Assembly: GCA_030549335.1 (NCBI GenBank)
Contig: CM060186.1
Coordinates: 25,838,689-25,902,688 of the forward strand
Direction of reading: 5' to 3'
Length of the DNA stretch: 64,000 nt
Origin: Pontederia crassipes
Lineage: Eukaryota; Streptophyta; Magnoliopsida; Commelinales; Pontederiaceae
A program made the translations under genes and the position numbers. Positions 1-11,975 of this stretch are shown here, piece after piece. The first letter of the stretch is position 1; every line of letters begins with the position of its first letter. The notes under the pieces were generated by a model. The model ran no database searches and was not told where the DNA came from. It worked only from the letters and a program-made list of their open reading frames with translations.

Positions 1-1493
1 ATTTATTCGTACAACTGTTGTCGGTCGTCCGTTTGCGCGCCCGAAAGCAACCGACGCGTCACCGCTGACGAAGAGCCCCCGCTCGGCACTTCGCGGCGAC
101 GTGCATCCGTAGCACGTGCTTTGACGCCTCTGTTCACGTGATCCATCCTTGTCTATTTACAAATATTAAATAACTGTCAATAAGTATTTTATTAATTAAA
201 GTTTAATTTTAAAACTAAACAATTATATGTTTAGATAAAATCATTTATATTAATAATAATTAGTCAGTTATAATATAATTAATTGCATTATGTTTTAAAA
301 GAAATAAACATCCATCTCTGTTTATTTTTTTAAGTAATAAATAAATTTAATATCTCCTTATTAAACGTTGAGAGTTTTTCAAATTGACTTATAAATTATT
401 TATAAGCTTAGTCAAACGAAGCTTAGTAGCCCTCTTATATTTTTGTCTTCCAATCATAAAAATATATCATTTGAATAAAAAAATTAAGAGGAAAACAAAT
501 TATAAATTAAAACTCCAGCTGCTGGTCTAGTTTTTCAGAATTTGACGACATTTACTTATTGTCCCTATTCCATATGCCTGCAAACTGCAAATTATTAGGT
601 TTTTTAGCTCTTGCATATATTTTAACGAAATCTTAAAGTTTATAAATAATATAAAATAAATTAAGTACTAACGTATCCTATGGAGTTGTAAATTGTAATC
701 ACAAATAATTCAATGCATCTTTTTCTTTCAAGTCATAAAGAATTTCTACTTTGAACTTTTGAATACAAATATAAAAGAAAATCATTATCTACCATCCTTA
801 TATAAAGTTATATTAAGTTAAGTCCACAAATGAATCATAGAAATTTAATTTGCAAACATTACAGAACTCTCAATCGTGTTTTTTTTTTAATTTCTTTGTA
901 CTTTCCTCCCCTTATAACTAGTCCAAAATCTAGATAAATATCAGAATACTTGGTGAGTTCATGAGTCCATTTGAATTTATTGATTCTATCGAGTAAACTC
1001 ACAATACTTCTTATTTTAGACCATCTTCACACAGTTTCAATGTCTAAAACTCATAACATCGGACGAGTTAGACTCGCAAGTTTAAAAACTTAGCTCTTTA
1101 ATACTCTTTTCTTTACCTTCACCAGTTAAATGTACGATGTTGGGGGTGGGGATCTATTCATTAGTTCACCACCATCATGCTCTTGAACATTATGACTAAG
1201 ATAGTGAATTGACCTTTAAAATAAAAAGTTAGTTTGGCACACGTGTATATATATATACCCCTCCTAACTGCTCTCCGATGCTACCAATTATGTAATAAAC
1301 CAATAAAATTATTGACTTTGACTAATTCTTTGATTAAAAAAGAAGACTTAAATTAATAATAAAAAATATCACTAAAAGAGGGAGCTGATTCAATATAATA
1401 AAGCCCAGTATCATTAACATGAATAACTAAAGATGAAGTCTCTAGCACAACTCCGTATATCTAGAAGTGAAACAACTAACGGTAATGACAATA
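1..1493. other. Intergenic DNA, left edge
   Basis: The first 150 bases are GC-rich and hold two G-box cores (CACGTG) at 113-118 and 135-140. The rest is AT-rich with no supportable ORF. About 930-1110 and 1140-1260 are somewhat less AT-rich and repeat 'gagtt/aactc' words that recur near 20580 and 44550, perhaps remains of a dispersed repeat. The GC-rich edge could be the start of a gene or promoter lying mostly outside the window, but nothing here proves it. Confidence 0.4.
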
Positions 1494-3943
1494 CACTACA
1501 ACAAATTTGTCAAATATCAACACAAATTAACAATGCAAATTGTTGCGACATAAATAGCGTCTAAATAGCGACTTCGTTGGATCGACCAAATGTGGCACTA
1601 AGTTCCTCCCTGTGACGTCGCACTAGCATTACATCATGTCGGCAATAAAGTCAGCGCCATTGCAACACTACTTAGATGCTATTATCACGCGCGAAAATTT
1701 AAAAATCCATGACAGATTATAGCGTTGTATTAGCGTCGATACCATGCAACACTAAATTAGCGTCACAACAGTTAACGTTGCTAAATCAACGTAAGTTCAA
1801 GAGGTGATATTGGCATCGGAGACGTACGCCATGTTGGCATCGATAGGATGCGACGCTAATTTAGCGTCGGAGTAATTGCGACACTAAGTCGACGCTAGAT
1901 CAAGAGTCAATATTGGCGTCGAAAGCTTTCAATAGTATTGGGAGGCTAATGTGACATTATTTTTTTGCATCACTAATGAGTCACTTATGTGATGCAAATG
2001 GTACATTGATTTGTATTTAAGTAGATAATATTAATTTATATAACTATATATGTTACCTATACTATAGTTTAGTGAGTAAATAAATTAAATATTCCTAATT
2101 AAATATATATATATATATACATATATATGTTACCTACATATGTATTCATATACTATATGTTACCTATTCAAATATACATATATAGTAATATTTATAGATA
2201 TATTGATGTATATATACCTATATGCATATGCACACATGTCAATATATTATACATACAAGATACATATCATATTTTAATTATAGATAAGTTATTTTTATAT
2301 TTTTAATCATGAATTGTATGTCTAATTACATATACATATAATTTTAGATATACATATACATACATATGTATAAATTTCTTCAAATTTAACTAATAAGAAA
2401 AATATATCACTTAATTCCATGCTGATAATTGTATGATTAAACAAAAGTATTGTATGCTAACATAGTTCACATTTATTCATATAAATAGTATAACACATAT
2501 AGTTTATATATATATATATATATGTGTGTGTGTATACATACATACATGCATACATATATACATACATACATATACATATATGTTGATATAATTAAATATA
2601 AATAACGCCACCTCCGCGTCGCATTAGTGACACATCTAACTAGGGACACATTGGCCTCATAATAGTGCCGCTACCATTCATCGCTACTCCATATACTTTA
2701 AAGTCGTGATGCTAGTTTAGCATCAATTTGTCGACGCCAATACGATGTTATGTTCTACCTTAACGTCACATTCTTGGAGTCAATAATATATGATAATATT
2801 TGGCATATTTTATAATTATTTATTTATTGGAATTGAATTAATATGGCGCCACATTAGCGACGCCTCAATACATGTGTCGCTAATTGGCGATCTGTGTGCT
2901 CGTCGAAAAACGAATCCTAACCCTCCTTTCTTTTAATTAGACGCTTCCGTTCACCGCCCACCGATCCCTCTTTCCCTCTTTTAATCGAATCACATCTACT
3001 ATTGCACGGATTCACCCTCCTCCTCCTCCTCCTCCTCCTCCTCCTATTGTTGCTACCCGGACGCCTTAATGCTAGTCGACAGGATGCCTACTCTTCCTCC
3101 TCTGCATCTCAACGTCCGCGAGTGCCCCTCCGTCGATGTTGGAGCTTCATCTGTGATCTCTGCGGAGCGGCCGCCGATGTTAGAATCCCCACTGTTGAAG
3201 CTGATATTGGGATTGCAAGCTATTGGACTCACACCCCTACACCTCAACGTTCGCGATTGCACCGTCACCACTCTTTGAGGCTCGTCTGCGAGTGCCCCGC
3301 CACCGATGTCGTAGTCCCCGCCATTACAAACACCGTCCCAAAAATTTAGTTAATGTTCATTTGATGTAATTCGATGCAAATTCATTTGTATATGTGATGT
3401 AATGAAAATGTGAAATTTGATGTATTTTGTGAACATGTGTATATGTGAACTTATATGTGAAATGATCTTATGTATATGTGAAAATGATCCTTTGTGCACA
3501 TCTGTTCATTTGATGAACATATCGTATATAGCCCCACAGTAGTTCCACATCAGCAACGCATCGGCATCAACATAGCGCCCCCGGCGATGGCAAGATAGGG
3601 ATTACTTTAGCGCTCTATTAGTGTCAAGATAGCGTTGAGGCTTAGCGTCAGCTTGGCATCGAGGTAGTACAACGCGAGTGCCTCTTTAGCGCCGAACTAC
3701 CGACACATATTAGTGCTTTGCAATGACACTTTTCGTGTCATCATATCGCCGCGATAGTGTCAACTTGTGAGTAGCGTTGTCCAGTCCCTTGGCGCCATTG
3801 TGACGCTAATGGTTACTGAAACCAGGCGTCTCATCATTGTGACATTGTGTCGATGCTAAAGGGTGGCTAATTCTTTTAGCCACAGTTAATGCTTCTTTAG
3901 TGATGCCTTACGTCTATCGCGAATCGACAAATATCTTGTAATG
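1494..3943. mobile_element. Non-autonomous CACTA (EnSpm) transposon, family 1
   Basis: The left end starts CACTACAACAAATTTGTC and the right end finishes ATATCTTGTAATG, the inverse of CATTACAAGATAT, so the termini are imperfect inverted repeats of CACTA type. The 3-bp ATA at 1491-1493 is repeated at 3944-3946, the expected target-site duplication. Subterminal regions (1550-2000 and 2600-2900, 3540-3930) are packed with variants of TTAGCGTCG/CGACGCTAA in both orientations, as expected of transposase-binding subterminal repeats. Between them lies AT-rich microsatellite DNA (2100-2590) and a GC-richer core (2990-3350). No transposase is present. The right terminus has TTGTAATG instead of TTGTAGTG, a single mutation that may immobilise it. 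Confidence 0.85.
3015..3349 (+). other. GC-rich core of CACTA element with (CTC)n run
   Basis: A (CTC)n microsatellite at about 3015-3045 is followed by GC-rich sequence containing three short related segments (near 3100, 3240 and 3285) built on 'ctcaacgtccgcgagtgcc'. An open frame of about 115 codons crosses it, but it begins without an ATG and its poly-Leu start is just the microsatellite. It may be captured host sequence that has partly duplicated, but I do not recognise its source. Confidence 0.35.
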
Positions 3944-3946
3944 ATA

Positions 3947-6900
3947 ATATTAAAAAAATGTGAACAAAACCATCACGAATGACAGCAATAAGTTGGGCTC
4001 ATCAGTTTCGTAGTCCAATAGGTGAATAATAAAATAATAGATAAAAATAACAAGAAAAAGTATGTGGTCAATGAAAAGAGTTATGTACAATGACTTGAAT
4101 AATCAATGAAATAATATCAATAGTAAGATCAATAACAATGAGCAAAATCATAATCCATGATAAATACTAATGAGAATCAAATAGAAGAAATCAATACTCC
4201 ATGTCGATGAACAAATATCAATGCGATGTTCATGAGTAAAATTACGTTAGATAGGAGAGATATGAATCACTGTGTGAGAATATAGTAATCCAAAGAGGAG
4301 ATTTAAATCATGGTCGATCATTGGGGTAAATTAGGACAATGCTATGAATTATTTTACTTTGAATTTTGATACTTTATACTATGCTCTATGTCAATGTATA
4401 TCTTTCCATGTTCTGACTGAAAGTTGCGTTCAACTTCTATATCTCTAATGTTTCTATGTAATATCACTTATTAACATATATGTTGCAATGAAGTGCCATG
4501 TACGTCATGAGAAGTCATTAATTGTGCACATCATGGTAAGTATCCTTTCCGAATACCCTACCAGACAAGAACAAGATGAAAATAGCTTCTTACTCGCCAC
4601 ATTCTCCGGTTCACCTTGCACACCACTCACTCAAAATTATCCAACATTCCAGGCCCATCAAGAAGCACTTTACCTCTTCACTCCAATTTACATCATTTTC
4701 ACGGTGAACGGCATGACAGTCATGCATGCAAAAGGGCCAGTGGTGGTGGTTATCTATCATGCGGGAAACATCAAGCCTATCACGCAGGAAAGACCCCTAC
4801 TGCTATTTTGTTGGCCTGTCTATCCCCAATAATTAATTCTCGCTGACCACGTCCAGAGATATCTATTGTTACATGATGAGGAGAAATAGTGCATACAAGT
4901 CATGCCCCCATTTTTTTTATTCTATGCAATGACATCCCGAGACATAGTGCATACAAGTCATGCCCCAATTCTATTATGCTATGCAATGAAATTCCGTCAA
5001 TCGGTAACATGAATACATTTAGACTTTTATCTTTTATTAATTAGGTTCTCATATTCATTCAGATTGGAACTTGACCATGATAATAATCAAAATAAAAAAA
5101 AGATCATTTGATCATTGGAATCAAGAGGGTTAACCTCAAATTTTAATTTATGAAATGAGACAAAATAAATCAAGATTAATGGAGTTATGAATTAGCGACA
5201 ATGTAGGAACCCAGTCCGATTTCTACGGTGCAGGGAGATTTGCAAGGAAGATGCAGACAGAGCAACATGAAACTCAGCCTGGGTTCCTGATATTCTGCCC
5301 AATAATGGTTCGGGTTCTATGATTCTGGCATAACTGTGGCAATAGTTCTAGAGCCACGTATGTCAACTCATATCCATCATATACTTAATCTTCAAAGTGC
5401 TACTTGATTTTTTCTCGATTTGATATGTGACCAATCATTTTTTCTTCTCTCTATTCGAGAAGTCAAATTCATAATTTTCTGCACCATTAAAATTTGTCAT
5501 ATAATGAGGTTAAGTGCAAATATCAAAAGCAGGAGCAAACATGAAATGAAACAAAGATTAAGATAGGATTGAAAGCAAAAAAAGAAAATTACAAAAAAGA
5601 CTAACCTAATAAAAAAATGATAAAAAAATAGGACTGAATATAAATAATGGAATGAGATATAAACAGTGATAGTGTAAAACAAAGTAGAGGTAAATATAAA
5701 TAAAACCTAATATAAAGAAATGAATGGATGGATTAATATTCTGCTAATCTAAAAATAAAAGCAGAGGCAACTAAGTAAAAAAGTTCTCTTAGGAATGAGG
5801 TTCATCAAATATTTTGTTGTGGATGGATCAAAACAACTTAACAATATAAATCATACCAGATTCAACCTATAAAAATTGCTCTCACAGTACATTTAACTTA
5901 GAATTAAATATCATATTTCTATATAAATGTTAGTTAGGTTGATTTAAAAGAGAATTCATCTGATATTAGAATATCATAAAGCTTATGGACCTCTACTAGT
6001 ATGATAGTGTTCCTCTCAAATGTAAGCATACATAATAGATAAAATCAAATTCAGAAACTAATTGCTAATGCTCTTGATTCATTTTTGAACAACAAGGGAA
6101 TTTAAAATCAGTCTCTCAGTTATCATTTCAATATGAGATTCACATTATCAAAAATTAAATGATGTATTCAGATCTGAGCATGGATTAAAATCAGAAAATA
6201 AATATTAATGCTCTCAACTCATTTCTGAGCAAGAAAAGAATCAAACATCAATTTCTCAGTTGTCATTCTAAAATAAGTTTCACATCAATAGAAAACTAAT
6301 TCAAAAACATTGAGCAATGATAATAATGTTGTTCTATCATCTATCCATAAACAGAAATTAAACTACTATCTTATTCTAATAGAGCTAAGATTTAGCTCCT
6401 CATAAAATTCAGAATCAACACAAAACAAATGGGTAACATAATAAAAAAACACATTCTAAAACTATCCAGATGGAAGAATCGACTCCAAGGTGTAGTCACC
6501 AGCAAGAAAATCCCGACCTCTAGCCAAATGGCCAAAAGAAGAGAAGAGTCATAATTCCTCCTCAACATCTCCCTTTTATATGACATTATTATCATCATTT
6601 GATCCTCATCAGAACCTTCCATTCCATCTGATTTTAACACATATCCTCTGGTCCCCTCTTTTTTTCAAAAAAATATTCATTTCTCATTACTTTTGGCAAC
6701 TTGCAATTTTGTGATCTCTCCTTTATTTCCAACAAAAATGTTTGTTTTTATGCTTGACTTGGAGGCTAAAATAATATGAACAACTATCAAACTCTCCAAA
6801 TGAAAATTAAACAAATAAGAGCTAAAACAATATATCAAACAGCTTAAATGTGCCAATGTGAAATAATATGCCGAAAAGATAAATGCATGTAGATTAAGCA

Positions 6901-7494
6901 CAATTACCAAAATATAAAGATTTTCGAGCTTATATCACATGAATTAAGATGAATTAAGGTAGAATTTTAATATGATCAGTTAGTGATCAATCCCTGACTC
7001 CGACGACCCCAACTTTGACTCTGGCCGCCCTCTCTCGTGACTCCAACGCTCGACAGCCAATTCGGCCGCCTCCTATTGGATTTGGCCACCTGTAGGCCGA
7101 AGCCACATTGCAGGTGGCCGATCCGACCAGCTGCAGGATCAATGCGACCGCAAGCGATCGGATTCGGCCTGTAGGCTAAGAATGACTATGATAAGGCTGA
7201 GCATAATCATGAAAATTTTGGGCATGGTCATGACAAATCTAGGTACAACTATGGCATTTCTGAGCACGACCATCATGCTGGAAAATGCTTTTTAAGATGT
7301 ATTAAACTTATTTTCTAATGTATATAAGTTATGTATGGATGTGTATTGGTTGTATATGACACATAAATATATGTAATGCACGCTCAGTCGTAATTAAACT
7401 AAAAGATAAAAAAAGATTGATGTGAATGTTTGATGTATTGATGACCTAACCAAATATGAAATTGATAGAAATACATCGACACTCATTATGTGAA
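3947..7494. other. Intergenic DNA without recognisable genes
   Basis: AT-rich sequence. Short open frames occur (4488-4832 on +, 5497-5682, 6392-6640 and 6677-6910 on -) but none shows a family I recognise or a splice context. Local duplications include 'gtgcatacaagtcatgcccc' at about 4889 and 4946. A GC-rich island at 6980-7190, with repeated 'ggccacctg/caggtggcc' words, stands out from its surroundings and may be a fragment of a transposon. Nothing else can be supported. Confidence 0.5.
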
Positions 7495-7598
7495 AGAAGT
7501 AAATGTCTTTCATCTTAAGGTAACTGAGCTTCTTTGGGAAATAATATCATCGCCCAAAATATGTTTGAGATTTTCCAGTGCCCAATTAATAAGTGTAA
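7495..7598. repeat. Copy 1 of a diverged tandem repeat, split from later copies by CACTA insertion
   Basis: The unit runs from GAAGTAAATGTCTTTC through 'tgtttgagatttt'. Related copies lie at 11690-11790 and 11868-11955. The CACTA nest (7602-11643) sits between copies 1 and 2, so the array existed before the insertion. Confidence 0.65.
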
Positions 7599-8266
7599 TG
7601 ACACTACAAGAAATCTGTCAAATAACGAATGTGTAATGTTTATGAAATGTATAATGTGAATTCTGTGAATTGTGAATGTGATCTACGCATCGTACTTAAA
7701 CTTGTGTGAAATGTATAATGTGAATTGTAATGTTAACAATGTATATTAAACTTGTGCAAGGAACTACTATTTTGTCGGAAGAACATATCATAATAGCATT
7801 GCAAATTATCGTCGCGTTGGCATATAAGGAGTGCCACCCACTACAAGAAAACATAGCTTCTGTGACGATATTTTTGTGACGAAATAAGTCTGTCACAATA
7901 TTTAATAGATTTGTGAGAAATTTGTGACCGATACAAATTTAATATTTTAGTGACCGATATGTGACGATAATATTTGTCACAAGATCGTCCATCAGAAATC
8001 CGTCATATTTTTATAACACTTTTGTGACCATTATTTTAATTAGAATATTTAGTGGTCCAAAAATGATACAAATAAAAACGTTACAGTACATTTGTCATGT
8101 TATGATCGTATTTATTTATTTATCTTATCTTTAGTCACAACATTATCATAATTTTTTCTTTAATCTACTAAATATTTTTATTATTGTACAAAAGAAATAA
8201 AGAAACCTAATTCTAGGGCAAACAAGAGGACGTTTTTTTTTCTTCTTCCTCTCAAATCTCATCTCC

Positions 8267-8552
8267 ATGGCCGGCCGTCCTGCTGGAAAGGGCCTGATGC
8301 CTTCGGCCTGACGCCTTGCATCGCGTCAGGCTGTGTCAGCAGCCGTGCGCCTTGGTGCACATCGGCAGAACGCAGCCGTTGGCGCTGACGCAGGGCTTTT
8401 GCAGGCCTGACGTCAGGCGCAGGGCTGTTGTCCTCTGCGCAGCCCTGTTTTGCACTGCAGGATGAATATAGTGCATTGACGGTTGACCTGCAGAAAGCCA
8501 CCATTACAGATGCATGCTGTTTGATTTGTCCATGTGGTGGCACAAAATTGAG
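8267..8552 (+). other. Captured exon-like GC-rich sequence inside inner CACTA
   Basis: A GC-rich block begins with an ATG at 8267 that stops after 14 codons (MAGRPAGKGLMPSA). At 8461-8552 a 92-bp piece is bracketed by a good acceptor (actgcag, ending 8460) and donor (gtaaaa at 8553). One frame across it is open and contains a cysteine-rich end, CLICPCGG. Both pieces differ in composition from the AT-rich transposon around them. I do not recognise the source gene. It lies about 1.1 kb upstream of the DUF641 fragment in the same orientation, so a chimeric transcript is possible. Confidence 0.4.
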
Positions 8553-9707
8553 GTAAAACCACAAATTTTGGAGATCAGATCTCCAGTTTTTTTTCGCACT
8601 TGCATGTTTTGGTGCTAAGGTTTTTTTTTTACCGTCCACAATTTATTTTGGCCATGATCACAGTTAATCTGTATATCATTGATAATATCTAATTTGTATA
8701 TGATCCTTTCTCTTTACAATTTCTTATGCTTAAATATGTTCCTCAGAATGATTGGTGTGCATATGTAAAGCTTGACTATCTTATGTAGTAAATTTGTCTC
8801 ACTAAACTAATTAATCTAATTACACATTAGATTTTATAATTTCTCACTCTATCACACACAACCAAGATAAACGGTACTGATGAATTTGTGTGGCTGATCA
8901 GATGGAGTAGCAAAAAACTAATTCTTAGCATGCAGGTCATGAAATCTAAACATAAGATGGTTCTGAATAAAGGAGATACTTCGTGATAGATAGCTATGGT
9001 GGATCCAGTATCTTCCTGAATCATTAATCTATGATATGAGATTGAGTCGACAAGAAAGTGTTAACTCGTTCGCAACTACATAAATAAAACAAACAAAATA
9101 TCAAAGTTGCAGAAAATATCAGCATCATCCAGATGAAAAAAAAAATTCTGACTAGATGTCATTTCCTTTCCTTGTGTTGTTTAGGAAGTCATTGGGTCAA
9201 GCAGATTCTTTGGGTAATTATTGTGTTTGCTACTCAGCTTCTGGGTTCATGATCACATAAACTATTACTGCTTTGTATCTGTTTGCACATGATTAGATTT
9301 ACTACAGATGCTGATGATTTTATACCACAATGTTTTTAAGCTTATCTCAGGCAGGCCCATTGGGGGATTATCTTTATTATATCTACCTAGTTTTTAGCCA
9401 ATAGATAGAACCTAGGTGCCACAAGCTTATCTCTCGACTTTTCTGTTTTATGGCTTAGAATTTTTTTCCTCGTTGTACTGGATTTATTGTTTTCTTCAGT
9501 CACTGCATAGTCAATGCACATTTTTAACTTTGGCAAGACGAAATTGTGTGCTTGAGAACATGCTGATAGTCATAGTTTTTCTCCTAATTCATCATGCTAA
9601 GTTTAGGATTGTGCCCATGAAGAATAACATCAACAATCTATTGCAACTCTGCAGATAATTTCCAATTGATAACTACATTTGGACTTGCTTCTTCTAGGTG
9701 AATATCA

Positions 9708-10505
9708 ATGCTACGAACAGGGAGTAAGGAGGCACAAAGTCATGACAACAATAATCAGAAGGTTTATCCTCAGCCATTTGATGAAACTGTAAATCAAAAC
9801 AAGGAAAGCATGGATACCATGTTATCCAAGATTTTCAGCAATATTTCCTCTCTGAAGGCAGCATATGTTCAACTTCAGGAAGCTCATACCCCATATGACC
9901 CAGATAAGATCCATGTTGCCAATAAACTTGTTATAGAGGAGCTTATGAAGCTTTCTGAGCTCAAACATTCTTATAGAGATAAGAACCCAAAACTTGTGTC
10001 TGCATCACCCAAAGATTCAAGTCTCCTCGCAGAGATCCAACAACAACAAAACTTACTGAAAACCTATGAGGTTATGGTAAAGAAATTTCAATCTCAAATC
10101 CGAAACAGAGAAACTGAGATAGCTCAACTGAGTCAGCAAATACAGGAATCAAGCCAGAGAAAGGACAAACTTGAAAAGAAACTAAAGTAGAGGGACCTTT
10201 ATTCCAAGGAACCAGTGAATGAAGAGGAAGAAACTAATTTCTTTTCTATTGAATTGACTCCTAATCTTTTCTCGACTGCAGTCAAAATGACGTACAAGTC
10301 CATCCACGATTTTGCAAAGGCGATGATTAATATGATGAAAGCAGTAGGGTGGGATCTTGATGCAGCAGCAAATGCAATTGAACCTGCCATTGTCTATGCA
10401 GAGAGGGTTCACAAGAAGTATGCATTTGAGTCATATGTTTGTCAATGAATGTTCAGTGGATTCCAAGAGGAAAGCTTTTCTGTTGATACAGGCAATTTCA
10501 CTCTT
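9708..10505 (+). pseudogene. DUF641 (GIL1/IRKI-like) gene fragment, disabled
   Basis: The frame from 9708 gives a typical N-terminal half of plant DUF641 proteins: MLSKIFSNISSLKAAYVQLQ, then HTPYDPDKI, a long coiled coil (LLKTYEVMVKKFQSQIRNRE) and, after a stop, AVGWDLDAAANAIEP and YAFESYVCQ. Two in-frame stops break it: TAG at 10188-10190 and TGA at 10446-10448, after which MFSGFQEESFSV continues in the same frame to a final TAA near 10503. The C-terminal half of the family is missing. A splice acceptor (cttcttctag) precedes the ATG by about 11 bp. Both stops fit C-to-T changes (CAG to TAG, CGA to TGA). Family members act in light and gravity responses or receptor-kinase interaction, but this copy is surely not functional. 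Confidence 0.85.
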
Positions 10506-11689
10506 TAAATCAATATTTCTCTATTTAAGTCATTATATCTTAATATTTTATGTATATGTTTGATTACAGGTTTGAACTTTTTATATGGAAGTGTGATCAC
10601 AATTCATCAAGGGAAAAAGTGGATATGTTGTGTGGCTACAATTTGCGTAAAGTTTCATTATCAAATTCTGAAAATCAAAACTTATGTATTGGATTTAATA
10701 TTTTAATTACAATTGTTTGAACTATATGATTTTTACCATGTTTAGAAATGAAGATTTTGCATTGTATTATTTTTATTGTATAATTATTTATGTGTAGTAG
10801 TATATTTAGAAAATAAATTGTTACGCAATTGTCATAATGATTCATTAAAAATTCTATAAATTTATCATATTAATTAATTACATAAAATTTCATCACAACT
10901 TCATCAAAATAATTAATAGGGAATCATCACAATCTTGTCACAAAACGTGGACGTAAAGTTTGTCATAAGTCTATCACAATCATAATCGTCATAAAATGCT
11001 CACAACTAATCATCACAAATATGTCATAAAAATCATCACAACATATATTCGTCACAAATTAATAGTCAGTAATCCGTCAAAAAATCATCACATTTGTGAC
11101 GGAATACTTATTTTATTAATTATTTTATTAAATTTTTGTGACAAAAATATTTTAATTTTGTGACGATTTTAACCGTCACAATTATCTTTGTGATAAAAAT
11201 AATCCGTCACAACATAATTTGTGGGTCAAAAATCAGTGACGGATGCAGATTATCACTAGTCCATCACATAAGAGTATCTGTGACGGAATACACATGTTGT
11301 GACGAAATTATCCATCACAGATATCTTATTTTCTTGTAGTGACCAACGCCGATGGAAGAAAACTTAGGCATTATCTTAGCACCATATTTAGCATCCCAAT
11401 GGCATTACGATAGTGTTGCCATCATTAGCGCCATTTTATCGTCAGAATAGTGATGCCTCAACTCATTCCTCGAGAGTCCAAATAAGTGCCATTGCCTATC
11501 GATGCTAATACGTCAGAACTATTGCGTAGCTGTGTTTATGGGGCTAAGTCGACACTAATGTGTCGCTAGCCTTTTTAGCATCTAGTTAGCGGCGCATTAA
11601 AGGCTAAACTTGTGTGTCGCTAATCGATTAATTTTTTGTAGTGTGATGTGATCTAATGCCTTCAATTAATTAAAAAAATGAAAGATGGG

Positions 11690-11975
11690 ATAAGAAGTAA
11701 ATGTCTTTCGCCTGTGATTGATACTTCTTTGAAAAATAATGTCTTCACTCAAAAGGTGTTTGAGATTTTTGCGCTGCTCTATTAACCAATGCAATGGTGT
11801 CACCCTGTACTGCCTATTAAGCAAAGATGATGATGAACGTAATGAAAGTATGTATTAAATGTAAAGATGACAAATAAATGTCTTTCACCTTATGGTGATG
11901 GAGACTTTTCGAGAAATGATGTGATCACTAAAAGGTGTTTGAGATTTTTTAATGTAAAGATGAAAATGTCATATG
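11690..11975. repeat. Copies 2 and 3 of the diverged tandem repeat
   Basis: Two further units beginning 'aagtaaatgtctttc' (11693) and 'aaataaatgtctttc' (11872), each ending near 'aaaggtgtttgagatttt'. They match the unit at 7495 on the other side of the CACTA nest. An open frame of 66 codons here (11867-12067) is repeat-derived. Confidence 0.6.

Larger units (their letters stand above)
7839..11341. mobile_element. Inner CACTA transposon, family 2, carrying gene fragments (Pack-type)
   Basis: It starts CACTACAAGAAAACATAGC and ends TATTTTCTTGTAGTG, giving a 13-base inverted terminus CACTACAAGAAAA. ACC at 7836-7838 is repeated at 11342-11344 as a perfect target-site duplication. Subterminal regions (7855-8050 and 10870-11335) are dense in TGTGACGA/TCGTCACA words, different from the TAGCGTC words of the outer element, so this is another family. 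The interior carries host-like sequence: an exon-like piece at 8461-8552 and a DUF641 gene fragment at 9708-10505. No transposase reading frame is visible, so it would need an autonomous partner. Confidence 0.9.
7602..11643. mobile_element. Outer CACTA transposon, family 1, interrupted
   Basis: The left end CACTACAAGAAATCTGTC is nearly identical to the element at 1494, and the right end finishes TTAATTTTTTGTAGTG. TGA at 7599-7601 is repeated at 11644-11646 as a perfect 3-bp target-site duplication. Only about 237 bp of left arm and 300 bp of right arm belong to it; the right arm (11345-11643) carries the same TAGCGTC/GACGCTA subterminal words as the element at 1494. The rest is the nested element 7839-11341. 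Removing that element leaves about 540 bp, so the outer element was already a small non-autonomous derivative. Confidence 0.85.

Noticed and set aside
3002..3349. 115-codon plus-strand frame with poly-Leu start
   Set aside because: No ATG at its start, signal-like poly-Leu is a (CTC)n microsatellite, and it lies within a CACTA element.
4488..4846. Overlapping 114- and 76-codon frames
   Set aside because: No recognised family, no splice or promoter context; two overlapping frames of similar length are expected by chance.
8259..8639. 126-codon minus-strand frame
   Set aside because: It runs antisense to the exon-like captured block, begins in an A-run and resembles no known protein.
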